Shown: positions 22,878 through 31,905 of the stretch, piece by piece
How positions within the stretch are numbered: position 1 is the stretch's first letter
How the letters are laid out: every line of letters begins with the position of its first letter
DNA from: Rhizobium leguminosarum
Lineage (GTDB): Bacteria > Pseudomonadota > Alphaproteobacteria > Rhizobiales > Rhizobiaceae
Direction of reading: 5' to 3'
NCBI RefSeq assembly: GCF_001679785.1
Contig: NZ_CP016286.1
Coordinates: forward strand, 248,001 to 312,000
Length of the DNA stretch: 64,000 nucleotides
Made by a program: the position numbers and the translations under genes
Notes under the pieces: model-generated
The model's database searches: none
Seen by the model: the letters and a program-made list of their open reading frames with translations, nothing else
Told to the model about the DNA's origin: nothing

Positions 22878-23929
22878 CGAACGCGCCCCCACGGATTGCG
22901 ATCGTCTGGCGCGGCGACCGGGACGCCCGGCGCGCGGCGACGCCGCAGAACAACCGCTTCCACCGGATCTTCGAAGAACTTGCGGCAGTCGGCCTTGCGC
23001 CGGAGCCCGCAGTCTTCGACGAAGAATTCGCCGACGAGGTCCTCGAACAGCTCCTTGCAGTCGACGCCGTGCTTGTCTGGGTGAACCCGCTGGATGACGG
23101 AAAGACGAGAAAGATCCTCGATCCGCTTCTGCGACAGGTGGCAGAAGCCGGCCGATTTGTTAGCGCGCATCCGGACGTGATCCTCAAGATGGGCGTCAAG
23201 GAGATGCTCTACGAGACCAGGCATATCGGCTGGGGCGTCGACACACGTCTCTATCGCACCGCGGCAGGCTTCCGCCAGGCGTTCGTTCCAACCTTCCTAG
23301 TCGCCGGGCCACGCGTGTTGAAGCGGAACCGCGGCAACGCCGGGCAAGGTATTTGGAAGGTCGAACTCGTGGGAGCGCCCGCCGGCGGTGCGACCTTGAT
23401 CAGTGTGCTGGAAGCGAAATCAGGCAGCGTTCCTGAAACCATAGACCTGTCCGACTTCGTTTCCCGCTGCGAAGCCTACTTCACCGAGGGTGGCTGCATC
23501 GTCGATCAGCCGTTTCAGTCCCGTCTGCCCGAGGGCATGATCCGCTGCTACCTGTCTGGAAGCAGGGTCGTGGGCTTCGGACAACAATTGGTCAAGGCGC
23601 TGGTGACGCCGCCGTCGGGACCTGGTCGCGAGCCACTTCAACCCGGTCCACGGATCATGCATCCGGCATCCGCAGAACCGTTCCAGACCTTGAGGACAAG
23701 GATGGAAAGTGAGTGGACGCCGGAAATGATGTCGACGCTTGGGATCGAGGAAGCGTCATTGCCGATCATCTGGGACGCCGATTTCCTCTACGGGCCACCA
23801 GACTCTGCAGGCAACGACACCTACGTTCTCTGCGAGATCAACGTCAGCTCCGTCTTCGCCATTCCTGACGAAGCCCCTGTGGAGATTGCACGCGCAATGG
23901 CGTCGCGGCTGCGCCAGTCCGCAGTGTAA
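22874..23929 (+). CDS. Cj0069-family ATP-grasp-like protein
   Basis: A 351-residue protein resembling the Cj0069 family, ATP-grasp-fold enzymes of unknown substrate. Visible features are an N-terminal Rossmann-like stretch (RIAIVWRGDRDARR), a basic ATP-grasp segment (VLKRNRGNAGQGIWKVELV) and the acidic metal-binding end (LPIIWDADFLYG ... TYVLCEINVSSVFAIPDEAP). It starts within the chrA stop (ATGA). Such genes frequently follow chrA, but their role in chromate resistance is not established. Confidence 0.78.
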   Translation: MTNAPPRIAIVWRGDRDARRAATPQNNRFHRIFEELAAVGLAPEPAVFDEEFADEVLEQLLAVDAVLVWVNPLDDGKTRKILDPLLRQVAEAGRFVSAHPDVILKMGVKEMLYETRHIGWGVDTRLYRTAAGFRQAFVPTFLVAGPRVLKRNRGNAGQGIWKVELVGAPAGGATLISVLEAKSGSVPETIDLSDFVSRCEAYFTEGGCIVDQPFQSRLPEGMIRCYLSGSRVVGFGQQLVKALVTPPSGPGREPLQPGPRIMHPASAEPFQTLRTRMESEWTPEMMSTLGIEEASLPIIWDADFLYGPPDSAGNDTYVLCEINVSSVFAIPDEAPVEIARAMASRLRQSAV

Positions 23930-24060
23930 CTCTGTCGCCGGAGCATTGATCCCGCATATCAACTCATGTATATCTTCTGAGGTACGTACATCATATCCAT
24001 GGCTTGCAGGCGGAGCTGCAGCTCGGCCATGCGATGAGAGGATTTCGGGAGGGGATCATG

Positions 24061-24708
24061 ACGGGTTTGCAACTCAATCCAGATTTTGCCATTGCGGATG
24101 AGCAGTCGCTTCGGGCGCTGTTCGAGCCGACCCACGCTCTGGCAATCGTGAAGTGTCAGAATTCGCTTGGCGAGCACGCGCAGGAATTCATCCGGCGCTC
24201 GCCATTCTTCTGCATCGGCACGCAGAGTTCGGAGGGAAAGGCCGACGTCAGTCCTCGCGGCGACCCTCCGGGGTTCGTCAAGGTTCTTGACGAACGCACC
24301 CTGGCGATCCCGGATCGACCCGGCAACAATCGTCTGGATACCTTAAGCAATATCATCGCCAACCCGAACGTCGGGCTATTGTTTCTTATCCCCGGTTTCG
24401 ACGACACGTTGCGCGTCAACGGGCGGGCAAGCCTGACCAATGATCCTCAACTGCTGACGAGCATGAGCGTTGCCGATCGTCTCCCGAAACTCGCGATCAT
24501 CGTCAACGTCAGCGAAGTTTTCATGCATTGCGCCAAGGCGTTCAGACGGTCCCGCTTGTGGAGCCCGGACCATTTCCAGGACCGCACGGAGATGCCCTCG
24601 CTGATAAAGATCATTCTGGATGAGACGACAGGGGCGCCGAAGGACGGGGATGAAATGCGAAAGATGGACGAAGACCTGGAACAAGCCTACCGAAGGACAC
24701 TTTACTAA
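24061..24708 (+). CDS. PPOX-class FMN-dependent flavoprotein
   Basis: A 215-residue protein of the pyridoxamine-phosphate-oxidase-like split-barrel fold, MSMEG_1061 subgroup. Typical segments are FFCIGTQSSEGKADVSPRGDPPGFV, TLAIPDRPGNNRLDTLSNIIANPNVGLLFLIPG and DTLRVNGRASL. Members use FMN or F420 in redox or degradative reactions; the substrate is unknown. The ATG at 24061 follows GGGAGGGG. It is separate from the chromate operon (131 bp gap). Confidence 0.82.
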   Translation, partial: TGLQLNPDFAIADEQSLRALFEPTHALAIVKCQNSLGEHAQEFIRRSPFFCIGTQSSEGKADVSPRGDPPGFVKVLDERTLAIPDRPGNNRLDTLSNIIANPNVGLLFLIPGFDDTLRVNGRASLTNDPQLLTSMSVADRLPKLAIIVNVSEVFMHCAKAFRRSRLWSPDHFQDRTEMPSLIKIILDETTGAPKDGDEMRKMDEDLEQAYRRTLY

Positions 24709-24862
24709 CTGCCGGCGCAGGCAGAAGCGGGCGATGGCGACTCTCCAAACAGGGTGGCGACTCATTGCGGATGGGCGCCGTGTCTCCGCTGCCTCAACTC
24801 GCTTGACCTTCAGAACGGCGCTACCCGCCCATTCCGACGGGTTGTGCCTTTCGCAGAAAGTC

Positions 24863-25051
24863 TCAGATCGCGGTCTGCATGAGGTAAGGAGATTTTTCGA
24901 CGGGAACCCGCGCGACGATCTTCATCACCAGCGTGGGAGCGACATCAGGAACAGAGCTCACTCGTCCGTCTTTGTAGAGCACCCGCAAGACGCAGGTCTC
25001 GCTGTCATACTCAAGTTCGGCGATCGTCTTTGAATGGACCAGAAATTGCAT
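24863..25051 (-). CDS. Small KTSC-like protein
   Basis: A 62-residue protein starting at 25051 behind GGAGG with an eight-base spacer. The sequence VHSKTIAELEYDSETCVLRVLYKDGRVSSVPDVAPTLV, then PVEKSPYLMQTAI, resembles the KTSC fold, a small beta-rich domain found alone or fused to RNA-related proteins, including the final SPYL..I motif. The function is not known. Its neighbours are unrelated. No convincing gene was found in 25052-25456. Confidence 0.6.
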   Translation of the reverse strand: MQFLVHSKTIAELEYDSETCVLRVLYKDGRVSSVPDVAPTLVMKIVARVPVEKSPYLMQTAI

Positions 25052-25456
25052 CTTCAGCTGCCTCCTGCACTGCAGCATGACCAAATGAAAACAACCGACC
25101 GCCGCCCACCCTGGAGGGACCTGCTTGATCGGCCCGAAAACTCTTTGCCACTTCGGCGCCGGCGCTGTCCGGAACGCGATCCAGAAGACAACGCGTCCCG
25201 CCAAATCGTGCCGGCGAAGTCGTGAAGAAATCTAGTAAAATCCACCATCGAAATCGCGTGAAATCAGCGTGACACACGCCCCGCGACTATACGTGACACG
25301 GGACTACCAGAATAAGGTGTGCGTAGCCTCCAGCCCGTTGACGGACGTGGCATGAACTCTGCGAGGCCCGCCGCCGCGATCGTCGGCTGAAGGTGAGTAT
25401 CGGAGCACGGTCGCCGACCGCTTGACTCCGGCACGCGACGCTATGATCGTCTGCCG

Positions 25457-26272
25457 ATGATCGTTCCGCACATTCACACCCGCCTCTCGCTTGCCAGGGA
25501 TCTCGACAGTCTCGGCATTCGCGCCGGCGACATGGTCATGGTCCACGCCGCCATGAAGCGGGTGGGGCGGCTGCTCAATGGGCCTGATGTGCTGATCGAA
25601 GCGCTTCGCGATGCCGTGGGGCCGGCCGGCACGATCGTCGCCTACACGGACTGGAACGGTGCCTATGATGCGTTGCTGGATGAAAATGGCTGCGTCCCAC
25701 CGGAATGGCGCGCCCATATCGCGCCCTTCGATCCCGCTGTTTCCCGCGCTGCCCGCGATAATGGCGTTCTCGCCGAATTCATTCGAACGACACCGGGGGC
25801 AAGGCGCAGCGGCAATCCGGGCGCCTCGGTCGCGGCGATCGGCGCGCGCGCGGATTGGCTCACCGCCGATCACCCGCTCGATTACGGCTATGGAGCGACA
25901 TCGCCGCTCGGCAGGCTGGTGGCGGCAGGCGGCAAGGTTCTGATGGCCGGAGCCCCGCTCGACACCATGACCCTGCTCCACCATGCCGAACACCTGGCGC
26001 GAATTCCAAACAAGCGCCTGCGCCGCTACGAGGCGCCCTTTGCCACATCGGCCGGCGTGGTGTGGCGCATGCTGGAAGAGTTCGACACAAGCGAGCCGGT
26101 CGTGCCGGGCCTTGACGACGATTATTTCGGCGTGATCGTGCGGGCGTTTCTGGCAAGCGGGCAGGGTACGCAGGGCCTGGTGGGAGACGCCCAGTCGGTG
26201 CTGGTCGACGCGGCCGCGATCTGCAGCTTCGCTGTCGGATGGCTGGAGCATCATGTTCGGCTTGAAGGCTGA
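25457..26272 (+). CDS. AAC(3)-family N-acetyltransferase
   Basis: A 271-residue protein of the aminoglycoside 3-N-acetyltransferase (antibiotic_NAT) family: LDSLGIRAGDMVMVHAAMKRVGRLLNGPDVLIEAL, AVGPAGTIVAYTDWN, TTPGARRSGNPGASVAAIGARADWLT and APLDTMTLLHHAEHLA, which holds the conserved HxxE. It transfers acetyl from acetyl-CoA to an amino group; chromosomal members may act on aminoglycosides or on natural amino-sugar or peptide substrates. The ribosome-binding site is weak. Confidence 0.85.
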   Translation: MIVPHIHTRLSLARDLDSLGIRAGDMVMVHAAMKRVGRLLNGPDVLIEALRDAVGPAGTIVAYTDWNGAYDALLDENGCVPPEWRAHIAPFDPAVSRAARDNGVLAEFIRTTPGARRSGNPGASVAAIGARADWLTADHPLDYGYGATSPLGRLVAAGGKVLMAGAPLDTMTLLHHAEHLARIPNKRLRRYEAPFATSAGVVWRMLEEFDTSEPVVPGLDDDYFGVIVRAFLASGQGTQGLVGDAQSVLVDAAAICSFAVGWLEHHVRLEG

Positions 26273-26436
26273 GCGGCTAAGCCGCGCGCCAGACGTGCTT
26301 CAAAACAGGCGGTCGACACATCGCGCTGTCTCCCACGTCTTGAGGAAATCCGCCTGCCTTGCAACACAGCCGACCGTCTCGCTTCCCCATTCCTGGACCC
26401 GGCTGGCATATTCGCCCATCAGCCAGAGCGATCCTG

Positions 26437-27141
26437 TCAGACGGACCGGGTAAGGCCGCCGTCGATCCTGAGGCTCTGGCCGGTGATATAGCCCGCCCCT
26501 TCGGAAACGAGGAAGGAAATTGTCGCCGCCACTTCGGCGCTGGTGCCGTAGCGCTTCATCGGCACGCTGTCGCGGCGCTCCTCCGTCGCCGGCAGGCTGT
26601 CGATCCAGCCTGGCAGCACGTTGTTGATGCGGATGCCGTCGCCCGCATAGGTATCGGCATAAATCTTGGTGTAGGCGGCAAGCCCGGCCCGGAAGACGGC
26701 CGAGGTCGGGAACATCGCCGACGGTTCGGACACCCAGGCGGTGGAGATATTGACGATTGCGCCCGACTTTTGCGCCTGCATGATCGGCGTGACCAGCCGC
26801 ACGGGACGGACCACGTTCATGAAATAAATGTCCATGCCCGCGTGCCACTGTTCGTCGGTGACCTCGGTGATCGGCGCGCGCGGGCCGTGGCCGGCGCTGT
26901 TGACGAGGACGTCGATCCGGCCCCATTTCTCCATCGTGGCGTCGACCAGGCGCTTGAGGTCGTCGTTGGACTGGTTCGAGCCGGTGACGCCGATGCCGCC
27001 CAATTCGGCGGCAAGCGCCTCGCCCTTGCCTGACGAGGACAGGATGGCGATCTTGAAGCCATCGGCCGCCAGCCGCCTCGCGGCTTCCGCACCCATGCCA
27101 CTGCCGCCAGCCGTGATGATCGCTACCTTTTCTACTGCCAT
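26437..27141 (-). CDS. SDR-family oxidoreductase with altered active site
   Basis: A 234-residue classical SDR fold. The cofactor motif TAGGSGMG is near residue 13, and DVLVNSAGHGP replaces NNAG. At the catalytic position, where YxxxK is expected, the sequence reads SAVFRAGLAAYTK, so the Tyr and Lys appear replaced (Ser and Arg). The C-terminal SLRIDGGLTRSV is normal. It may bind NAD(P) without standard dehydrogenase activity, or the alignment shifts locally. The ATG at 27141 follows GGGAGA. It is divergent from a LysR regulator that probably controls it. Confidence 0.8.
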   Translation of the reverse strand: MAVEKVAIITAGGSGMGAEAARRLAADGFKIAILSSSGKGEALAAELGGIGVTGSNQSNDDLKRLVDATMEKWGRIDVLVNSAGHGPRAPITEVTDEQWHAGMDIYFMNVVRPVRLVTPIMQAQKSGAIVNISTAWVSEPSAMFPTSAVFRAGLAAYTKIYADTYAGDGIRINNVLPGWIDSLPATEERRDSVPMKRYGTSAEVAATISFLVSEGAGYITGQSLRIDGGLTRSV

Positions 27142-27257
27142 CGTCGCTCTCCCTACTCGATTTGCACCCGTTGCCGGGCGTTGATCCATGGAATACCATG
27201 GGCTAAAAGCGCGAGCGAACCAGTTTTCGTGAAAAGTCCCAGTAGAAAAACTATCGA

Positions 27258-28145
27258 ATGTCCATGCTGATCGGCAATCTTCCATCCCTCAACGGCCTCA
27301 AGGCCTTCGACGTGGCGGCGCGTCATCTGAACTTCCGGCTTGCGGCCGAAGAGCTCGGCGTCACCCAGGGAGCCGTCGCCCAGCACGTGCGCGGGCTTGA
27401 GGCGGAACTTGGGGTGGCATTGTTCGAGCGCCTGCCGAAGTCATTGGCGCTGACGGGCGAGGGGCGAAGCTACGTCGCCGACGTCAGGCGCGCCTTCGAA
27501 CTGCTCGCAAACGCGACGGCAAACCTGAAGCCTCAGCCGGTCAAACTGGTGGTCAGCACGACGCCGACCTTCGCCTCGAGATGGCTGATCCCGCGTCTTC
27601 CGGACTTCACCTCGAGGCATCCCGATCTCGATCTCCACATCCTGGCGACAGACCGCATTTCCAGCTTCCAGACAGACGGCGTCGATCTCGCCGTCCGCTA
27701 TGGCAGCCCTCCCTTCGGTCCCGGCCTCGCCGCCGAGCTGCAGTTCGAGCAGGAGATCATCGCCATCTGCAATCCGAGCCTCGTCGCGAAGGGAGCCGAG
27801 CCTGAGAACGCGGAAGAACTCTCGAACTACACGCTGCTTCACGATGCCCATAATTCCTGGCCCGAATATATCGATCGCTTCCTCGGCGGCGGTGATGCCA
27901 CGCTGTTTCGGGGCATCAGCTTCTCGCAGACATCGCACGCGATCGAAGCTGCCATCGCCGGACAGGGCATCGCCACGGCAACCCGCGCTTTCGTCTCGAC
28001 CGACATCGAGGCGGGCAGGCTGAGGCAGGTCTTCGACGGCGCCCTCAAAACGCGGTCGCACTTCTATCTGGTGAAGCCGCGATATCGGAAGTCCGAAGCG
28101 GTCGAAAAGCTTCAAGGCTGGCTGCGGTCAAGGGTGCAGAGCTGA
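27258..28145 (+). CDS. LysR-family regulator (GcvA-like)
   Basis: A 295-residue LysR regulator. The winged HTH is at about 10-70 (LPSLNGLKAFDVAARHLNFRLAAEELGVTQGAVAQHVRGLEAELGVALFERLPKSLALTGEG), the effector domain at about 95-290 (STTPTFASRWLIPRLPDFTSRHPDLDLHI, AVRYGSPPFGPGLAAELQFEQEIIAICNPSL, HAIEAAIAGQGIATATR). The shape matches the GcvA subgroup. It is divergent from the SDR gene with 116 bp between starts, the usual LysR-target arrangement. Confidence 0.88.
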   Translation: MSMLIGNLPSLNGLKAFDVAARHLNFRLAAEELGVTQGAVAQHVRGLEAELGVALFERLPKSLALTGEGRSYVADVRRAFELLANATANLKPQPVKLVVSTTPTFASRWLIPRLPDFTSRHPDLDLHILATDRISSFQTDGVDLAVRYGSPPFGPGLAAELQFEQEIIAICNPSLVAKGAEPENAEELSNYTLLHDAHNSWPEYIDRFLGGGDATLFRGISFSQTSHAIEAAIAGQGIATATRAFVSTDIEAGRLRQVFDGALKTRSHFYLVKPRYRKSEAVEKLQGWLRSRVQS

Positions 28146-28297
28146 CGAGTTGCCACGATCACCTCATCATCAAATGATGGGCACCTATCGGCGCTTTCCG
28201 AAGTTGGTAGTCCTAAGCCGACTTTGCAATCCAGCCTTATCTTGGTGAATTCGATCATGTCAGTTAGGAATAGCGATATCTTCAACGGACTATATCG

Positions 28298-29110
28298 ATG
28301 TCTCAGGATTTGCCCGCCTCGCCACCCAAGTCTCAAAATCTCCCCGTGGCCTTTACCGGCGGGGGAATTATCGGTGCCCTCGGTGGGTTGATTGGTCTTG
28401 GAGGAGCGGAATTCCGGTTGCCTCTCCTGATCGGATTGTTCAATTTTGCGGCTCTTGAGGCGGTCATCCTCAACAAGGCCATGAGCCTGGTCGTTGTTGC
28501 CACTGCGCTGCCGTTCCGTGCTGCGACAGTGCCTTTCAGCACGATCGCCGGGAACTGGCCGATCGTCGTCAACCTGCTCGCTGGAAGTCTGCTCGGCGCA
28601 TGGTTTGGCGCGGGTTGGGCAACCCGCCTGAAGTCGGAAACCCTCTACAAGGTGATTGCCGCCATGCTGGTCGCGATCGCCGTTGTCCTGGTCGTTGGCC
28701 ACGACGCGGCAGCCGGCCAGGCGCTTCTAACGGGCGTCGCCCAGATGATCGCAGGCGTGGTGGCGGGCTTCATCATCGGGATTGTGGCATCCCTGCTCGG
28801 TGTGGCGGGCGGAGAGCTATTGATCCCGACGCTGGTCCTGCTTTTCGGGGCGGATATCAAACTGGCCGGAAGCCTCTCCCTCGCCGTAAGCCTGCCCACC
28901 ATGTTGGTCGGGTTCACCCGCTACAGCCGCGATCAGAGCTTTTCGGTCCTTGGCCGCAACAAGACCTTCCTGCTGGTCATGGCCGCGGGCTCGATCATCG
29001 GCACCTTTGCCGGCGGCCTCCTGCTTGGCATTGTGCCAAACGCCTTCCTTCTGCCGGCCCTGGCCGCAATCCTGCTGATCTCAGCGTTAAAGGTTTGGCG
29101 ACACAGCTAA
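28298..29110 (+). CDS. TauE/SafE-family membrane transporter
   Basis: A 270-residue protein with about eight helices and the duplicated TauE/SafE pattern (GALGGLIGLGGAEFRLPLLIGLF in the first half, GIVASLLGVAGGELLIPTLVLLFG in the second). The family exports sulfite, sulfoacetate or other organosulfur anions. An AT-containing region of 150 bp precedes it with no strong ribosome-binding site. No sulfur enzyme is adjacent, so the substrate cannot be deduced. Confidence 0.85.
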   Translation: MSQDLPASPPKSQNLPVAFTGGGIIGALGGLIGLGGAEFRLPLLIGLFNFAALEAVILNKAMSLVVVATALPFRAATVPFSTIAGNWPIVVNLLAGSLLGAWFGAGWATRLKSETLYKVIAAMLVAIAVVLVVGHDAAAGQALLTGVAQMIAGVVAGFIIGIVASLLGVAGGELLIPTLVLLFGADIKLAGSLSLAVSLPTMLVGFTRYSRDQSFSVLGRNKTFLLVMAAGSIIGTFAGGLLLGIVPNAFLLPALAAILLISALKVWRHS

Positions 29111-29197
29111 GCGCGAAAATAGTGACTCTTTTCAGCTCATTCGAACGTCCTTGTAGCGACTGCCTTTGCGCGGTTTGGATCGAATGAGGAAAAGAAC

Positions 29198-29941
29198 ATG
29201 GATTTGGATGGAAAACGGATCGTTGTCGTCGGTGGTAGCCGCGGGTTGGGCTTCGGAATGGCCGAGGCGTTTGTAGCGCGCGCAGCTAAAGTGACCGTCG
29301 TGGCTCGCGACGCGACGACTTTGCAAACGCTGGGAGAGCAACTCGCCGTCACGACTGTGTCTGCTGACGCGACCAGTGCCGACGCCGCAAAGAGGATCAT
29401 GTCGGAGACACGACCGGATGTCGTCATCATGAACGCCGGCGCGGAACCGCCCATGGAACGTATCGACCGTGTTGGCTGGGAGGCGTTCACGACCAACTGG
29501 AACGTCGATGTGAAGGCCGCCCTGCATTGGGTCCAGGCCGCTCTGACGTTGCCGATGGCGTCGGGCGGGCTGGTCGTTCTCGTTTCCAGCGGAGCCGCGG
29601 TGCAAGGCTCGCCGCTATCGGGAGGCTATGCAGGAGCAAAACGGGCGCAGTGGTTCATCGCAAAATATGCTGAGGGCTTGTCGACCCAGCTCGGCCTGGG
29701 CCTGCGTTTCCGGGTCATTGTTCCCCGGCAGATGTTCGCAGGAACCGGCGTGGGCAACGCCGGAATCTCCGGCTATGCGGCGGCGGCGGGCCGCTCATTC
29801 GCCGAACAGGCCGCTACCTGGCCGGACATGACACCGCGTGGCTTTGGCGATACGGTAGCCGAACTGATCGGCAAGACGGCGCTGGAAGAGGCTATGATCT
29901 ACGCCGTGCGTGGAGATACGGGCGTGACGGTCATCGAATGA
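29198..29941 (+). CDS. SDR-family oxidoreductase
   Basis: A 247-residue SDR with GGSRGLGFGMAEAF (cofactor), NAGAEPP, and a complete catalytic set: Ser in LVSSGAAVQGSP and YAGAK in GGYAGAKRAQ. The C-terminal half is longer than usual (YAAAAGRSFAEQA). The substrate is unknown. GAGGAAAAG precedes the start. The stop overlaps the start of the ECF sigma factor gene (ATGA), linking enzyme and sigma factor in one translational unit. Confidence 0.85.
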   Translation: MDLDGKRIVVVGGSRGLGFGMAEAFVARAAKVTVVARDATTLQTLGEQLAVTTVSADATSADAAKRIMSETRPDVVIMNAGAEPPMERIDRVGWEAFTTNWNVDVKAALHWVQAALTLPMASGGLVVLVSSGAAVQGSPLSGGYAGAKRAQWFIAKYAEGLSTQLGLGLRFRVIVPRQMFAGTGVGNAGISGYAAAAGRSFAEQAATWPDMTPRGFGDTVAELIGKTALEEAMIYAVRGDTGVTVIE

Positions 29942-30855
29942 TGGATGAAGCTGCCCTCGAAGCAGAAGCGAAGAACACACTCTACGCGGCGCTGGCCAAG
30001 CAGGCGGATGCGGTTCGCCCGGAACTGCATCGCTATGCCGCCCGATTGGTCGGCTCGGTGATCGACGGCGAGGACGTGATACAGGACGCGTTGGTCAGTG
30101 CGTTCGCGATGGTCGGTTCTATCTCGTCCGAGACGCCGCTGCGCCCCTGGCTGTTTCGCATTGTTCACAATCGCGCCATCGATGCGCTGCGCCAGCGAAG
30201 TACCCGCCGGTCGGAGCCGCTGGAGACGGCCTTTGATCTGGCTGATGTCAGTGCTGTTGATCCAGAGGATGCACTGATAAGGCAGGACACCGTGCAGATC
30301 GCCTTGGCTCACTTTGCCAAATTGCCGGTGCCGCAGCGTAGCGCGGTGATCCTCAAGGATGTGCTGGGAGAGCCGATCGCAGACATTGCCGCGCTATTGG
30401 GCCTGAGCATCGACGCTGTCAAAGCCCATCTCTCACGTGGTCGGGCAGGATTGCGATCCATCTCCGAGTCGGAGTCCGAAGTCCCGCTGCCCCCAAGTGC
30501 CGAGGTTCTGAATTTCGCAGCGCTCTTCAACGCGAGGGATTGGACGGCCCTGCGCAGCCTGCTTGCCGAGGACGTTCGGCTTCGTCAGGCACGACGGCCG
30601 CAGGTCTCCGGTGCGGCGAACGTTGGCCGGTTCTTTTCCTATTATGCGGACTATCCGCGGGTCTGGATCGAACCGGCTTGTCTGGAGGGCAGGGAAATAT
30701 TGCTGGTCTCGGCTGCGCCGTCCGCTGCCCCTGCTTACTTCATGCTGCTTGAATGGAGAGACCAAAAGATAACCCTGATCCGCGACCATCGATATGCGAC
30801 CTACGTCATGGAGGACGCGGCTGTGACGCGGGCCGCATCGCAACGTGAATCTTAG
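29938..30855 (+). CDS. ECF sigma factor with C-terminal SnoaL-like domain
   Basis: A 305-residue sigma factor. Region 2 is at about 40-90 (GEDVIQDALVSAFAM, LRPWLFRIVHNRAIDALRQ), region 4 at about 120-170 (LPVPQRSAVILKDVLGEPIADIAALLGLSIDAVKAHLSRGRAGLR). An extra C-terminal domain of about 120 residues (FAALFNARDWTALRSLLAEDVRL...) has the SnoaL/NTF2-like fold of ECF41 and ECF56 groups, where it acts in cis to control activity. These groups are typically encoded beside small oxidoreductases, as here. No anti-sigma gene is present. Confidence 0.85.
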   Translation: MMDEAALEAEAKNTLYAALAKQADAVRPELHRYAARLVGSVIDGEDVIQDALVSAFAMVGSISSETPLRPWLFRIVHNRAIDALRQRSTRRSEPLETAFDLADVSAVDPEDALIRQDTVQIALAHFAKLPVPQRSAVILKDVLGEPIADIAALLGLSIDAVKAHLSRGRAGLRSISESESEVPLPPSAEVLNFAALFNARDWTALRSLLAEDVRLRQARRPQVSGAANVGRFFSYYADYPRVWIEPACLEGREILLVSAAPSAAPAYFMLLEWRDQKITLIRDHRYATYVMEDAAVTRAASQRES

Positions 30856-30879
30856 AGCAATTTCCTGGAATTGCTCTAA
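30852..30879. terminator. Bidirectional hairpin between convergent genes
   Basis: TTAGAGCAATT (30852-30862) pairs perfectly with AATTGCTCTAA (30869-30879). It overlaps the sigma factor stop and lies 16 bp from the end of the convergent LysR gene. The GAGCAATT core is a common rhizobial intergenic palindrome. Confidence 0.6.
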
Positions 30880-30894
30880 CAGCACCCGCACTAT

Positions 30895-31806
30895 TTAGCG
30901 ATCCCACCAGATCCGGGTGGTGCGCATTGCCTCGACGATTGTATCGAGAAACACGCGTGTCTTAGCGGGCACAAGCGTCCCAGGAGGCATAACGGCATAA
31001 ACCCCGATCTCTCGCACGCTCATCCATCCCGGCAGGACAGGCACCAGGCTTCCGGCTTCCAGAAAGGAGACTGCCATCCAGTCCGGGACGAGGGCGATGC
31101 CGGTGCCCTGCACCGCTGCCAGCATAAGAGCCTCGCTGCTATTGGCGACGAGCGGCCCTTCAGGACGCAGAGTAGCTTGGACGCCATCCTTTTCCAGTAC
31201 CCAGCTTGGCCAATCGGGGTGATTGGTGAAGCCAAGGCAGGAATGGCTGCGTAGCGCATCGGGCGTCTCGGGCATTCCGCGGTTTTCGACATAGGCCGGC
31301 GACGCCACAAGCAGGCTGCGGAACGATCCGATCTTGCGGGCCATCAACGAGCTGTCGCGGATGATTCCGACACGAATGACCAGGTCGAACCCTTCGCTGA
31401 CGATATCGACGGTGCGATCGAGAAAGTGCGCGTCAATCCGAATCTCACGGTACTTCGCAAGAAATGCGGGAAGGATTGGGGCGATCACATCGCGCCCGAA
31501 CGTCACGGGCAACGAGATCTTCAGTACGCCTTGAGGTGTTGCCGCGAACCCGCCAACTTCGCGCGTAGCTATCTCAAGCTCCTCGAGCACTGACCTGACG
31601 CGCCGGAAATAGTAGCTGCCTGCCTCCGTCAGTGTGACGCTGCGCGTGGTTCTGAAGAGGAGCTGGACGCCCAAGCGCTCTTCGAGTTGCGTCAGTCTGC
31701 GCGAGATAACGGATGCGTCACGTTCAAGATTAACACCGGCGGCTCGAAAGCTGCCGGTTTCCACGACGGCAACGAATGCGACCAGATCATCAAACCCTCC
31801 GTGCAT
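30895..31806 (-). CDS. LysR-family regulator
   Basis: A 303-residue LysR regulator: HTH at about 5-65 (DLVAFVAVVETGSFRAAGVNLERDASVISRRLTQLEERLGVQLLFRTTRSVTLTEAG) and effector domain at about 90-290 (GVLKISLPVTFGRDVIAPILPAFLAKY, HFLDRTVDIVSEGFDLVIRVG). It belongs to the DsdC/AaeR-like group common in rhizobia. It is divergent from the SDR gene at 31906 (99 bp gap), its probable target. Confidence 0.88.
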   Translation of the reverse strand: MHGGFDDLVAFVAVVETGSFRAAGVNLERDASVISRRLTQLEERLGVQLLFRTTRSVTLTEAGSYYFRRVRSVLEELEIATREVGGFAATPQGVLKISLPVTFGRDVIAPILPAFLAKYREIRIDAHFLDRTVDIVSEGFDLVIRVGIIRDSSLMARKIGSFRSLLVASPAYVENRGMPETPDALRSHSCLGFTNHPDWPSWVLEKDGVQATLRPEGPLVANSSEALMLAAVQGTGIALVPDWMAVSFLEAGSLVPVLPGWMSVREIGVYAVMPPGTLVPAKTRVFLDTIVEAMRTTRIWWDR

Positions 31807-31905
31807 GCCATTCCTGCATTTTACGCATCAGTCATTTGTATTTTAGCACGATTGTAGGATCCGGTGCAAAGACGTACTTCCGCCAAGCATAAAGGAGCAT
31901 CTCAC

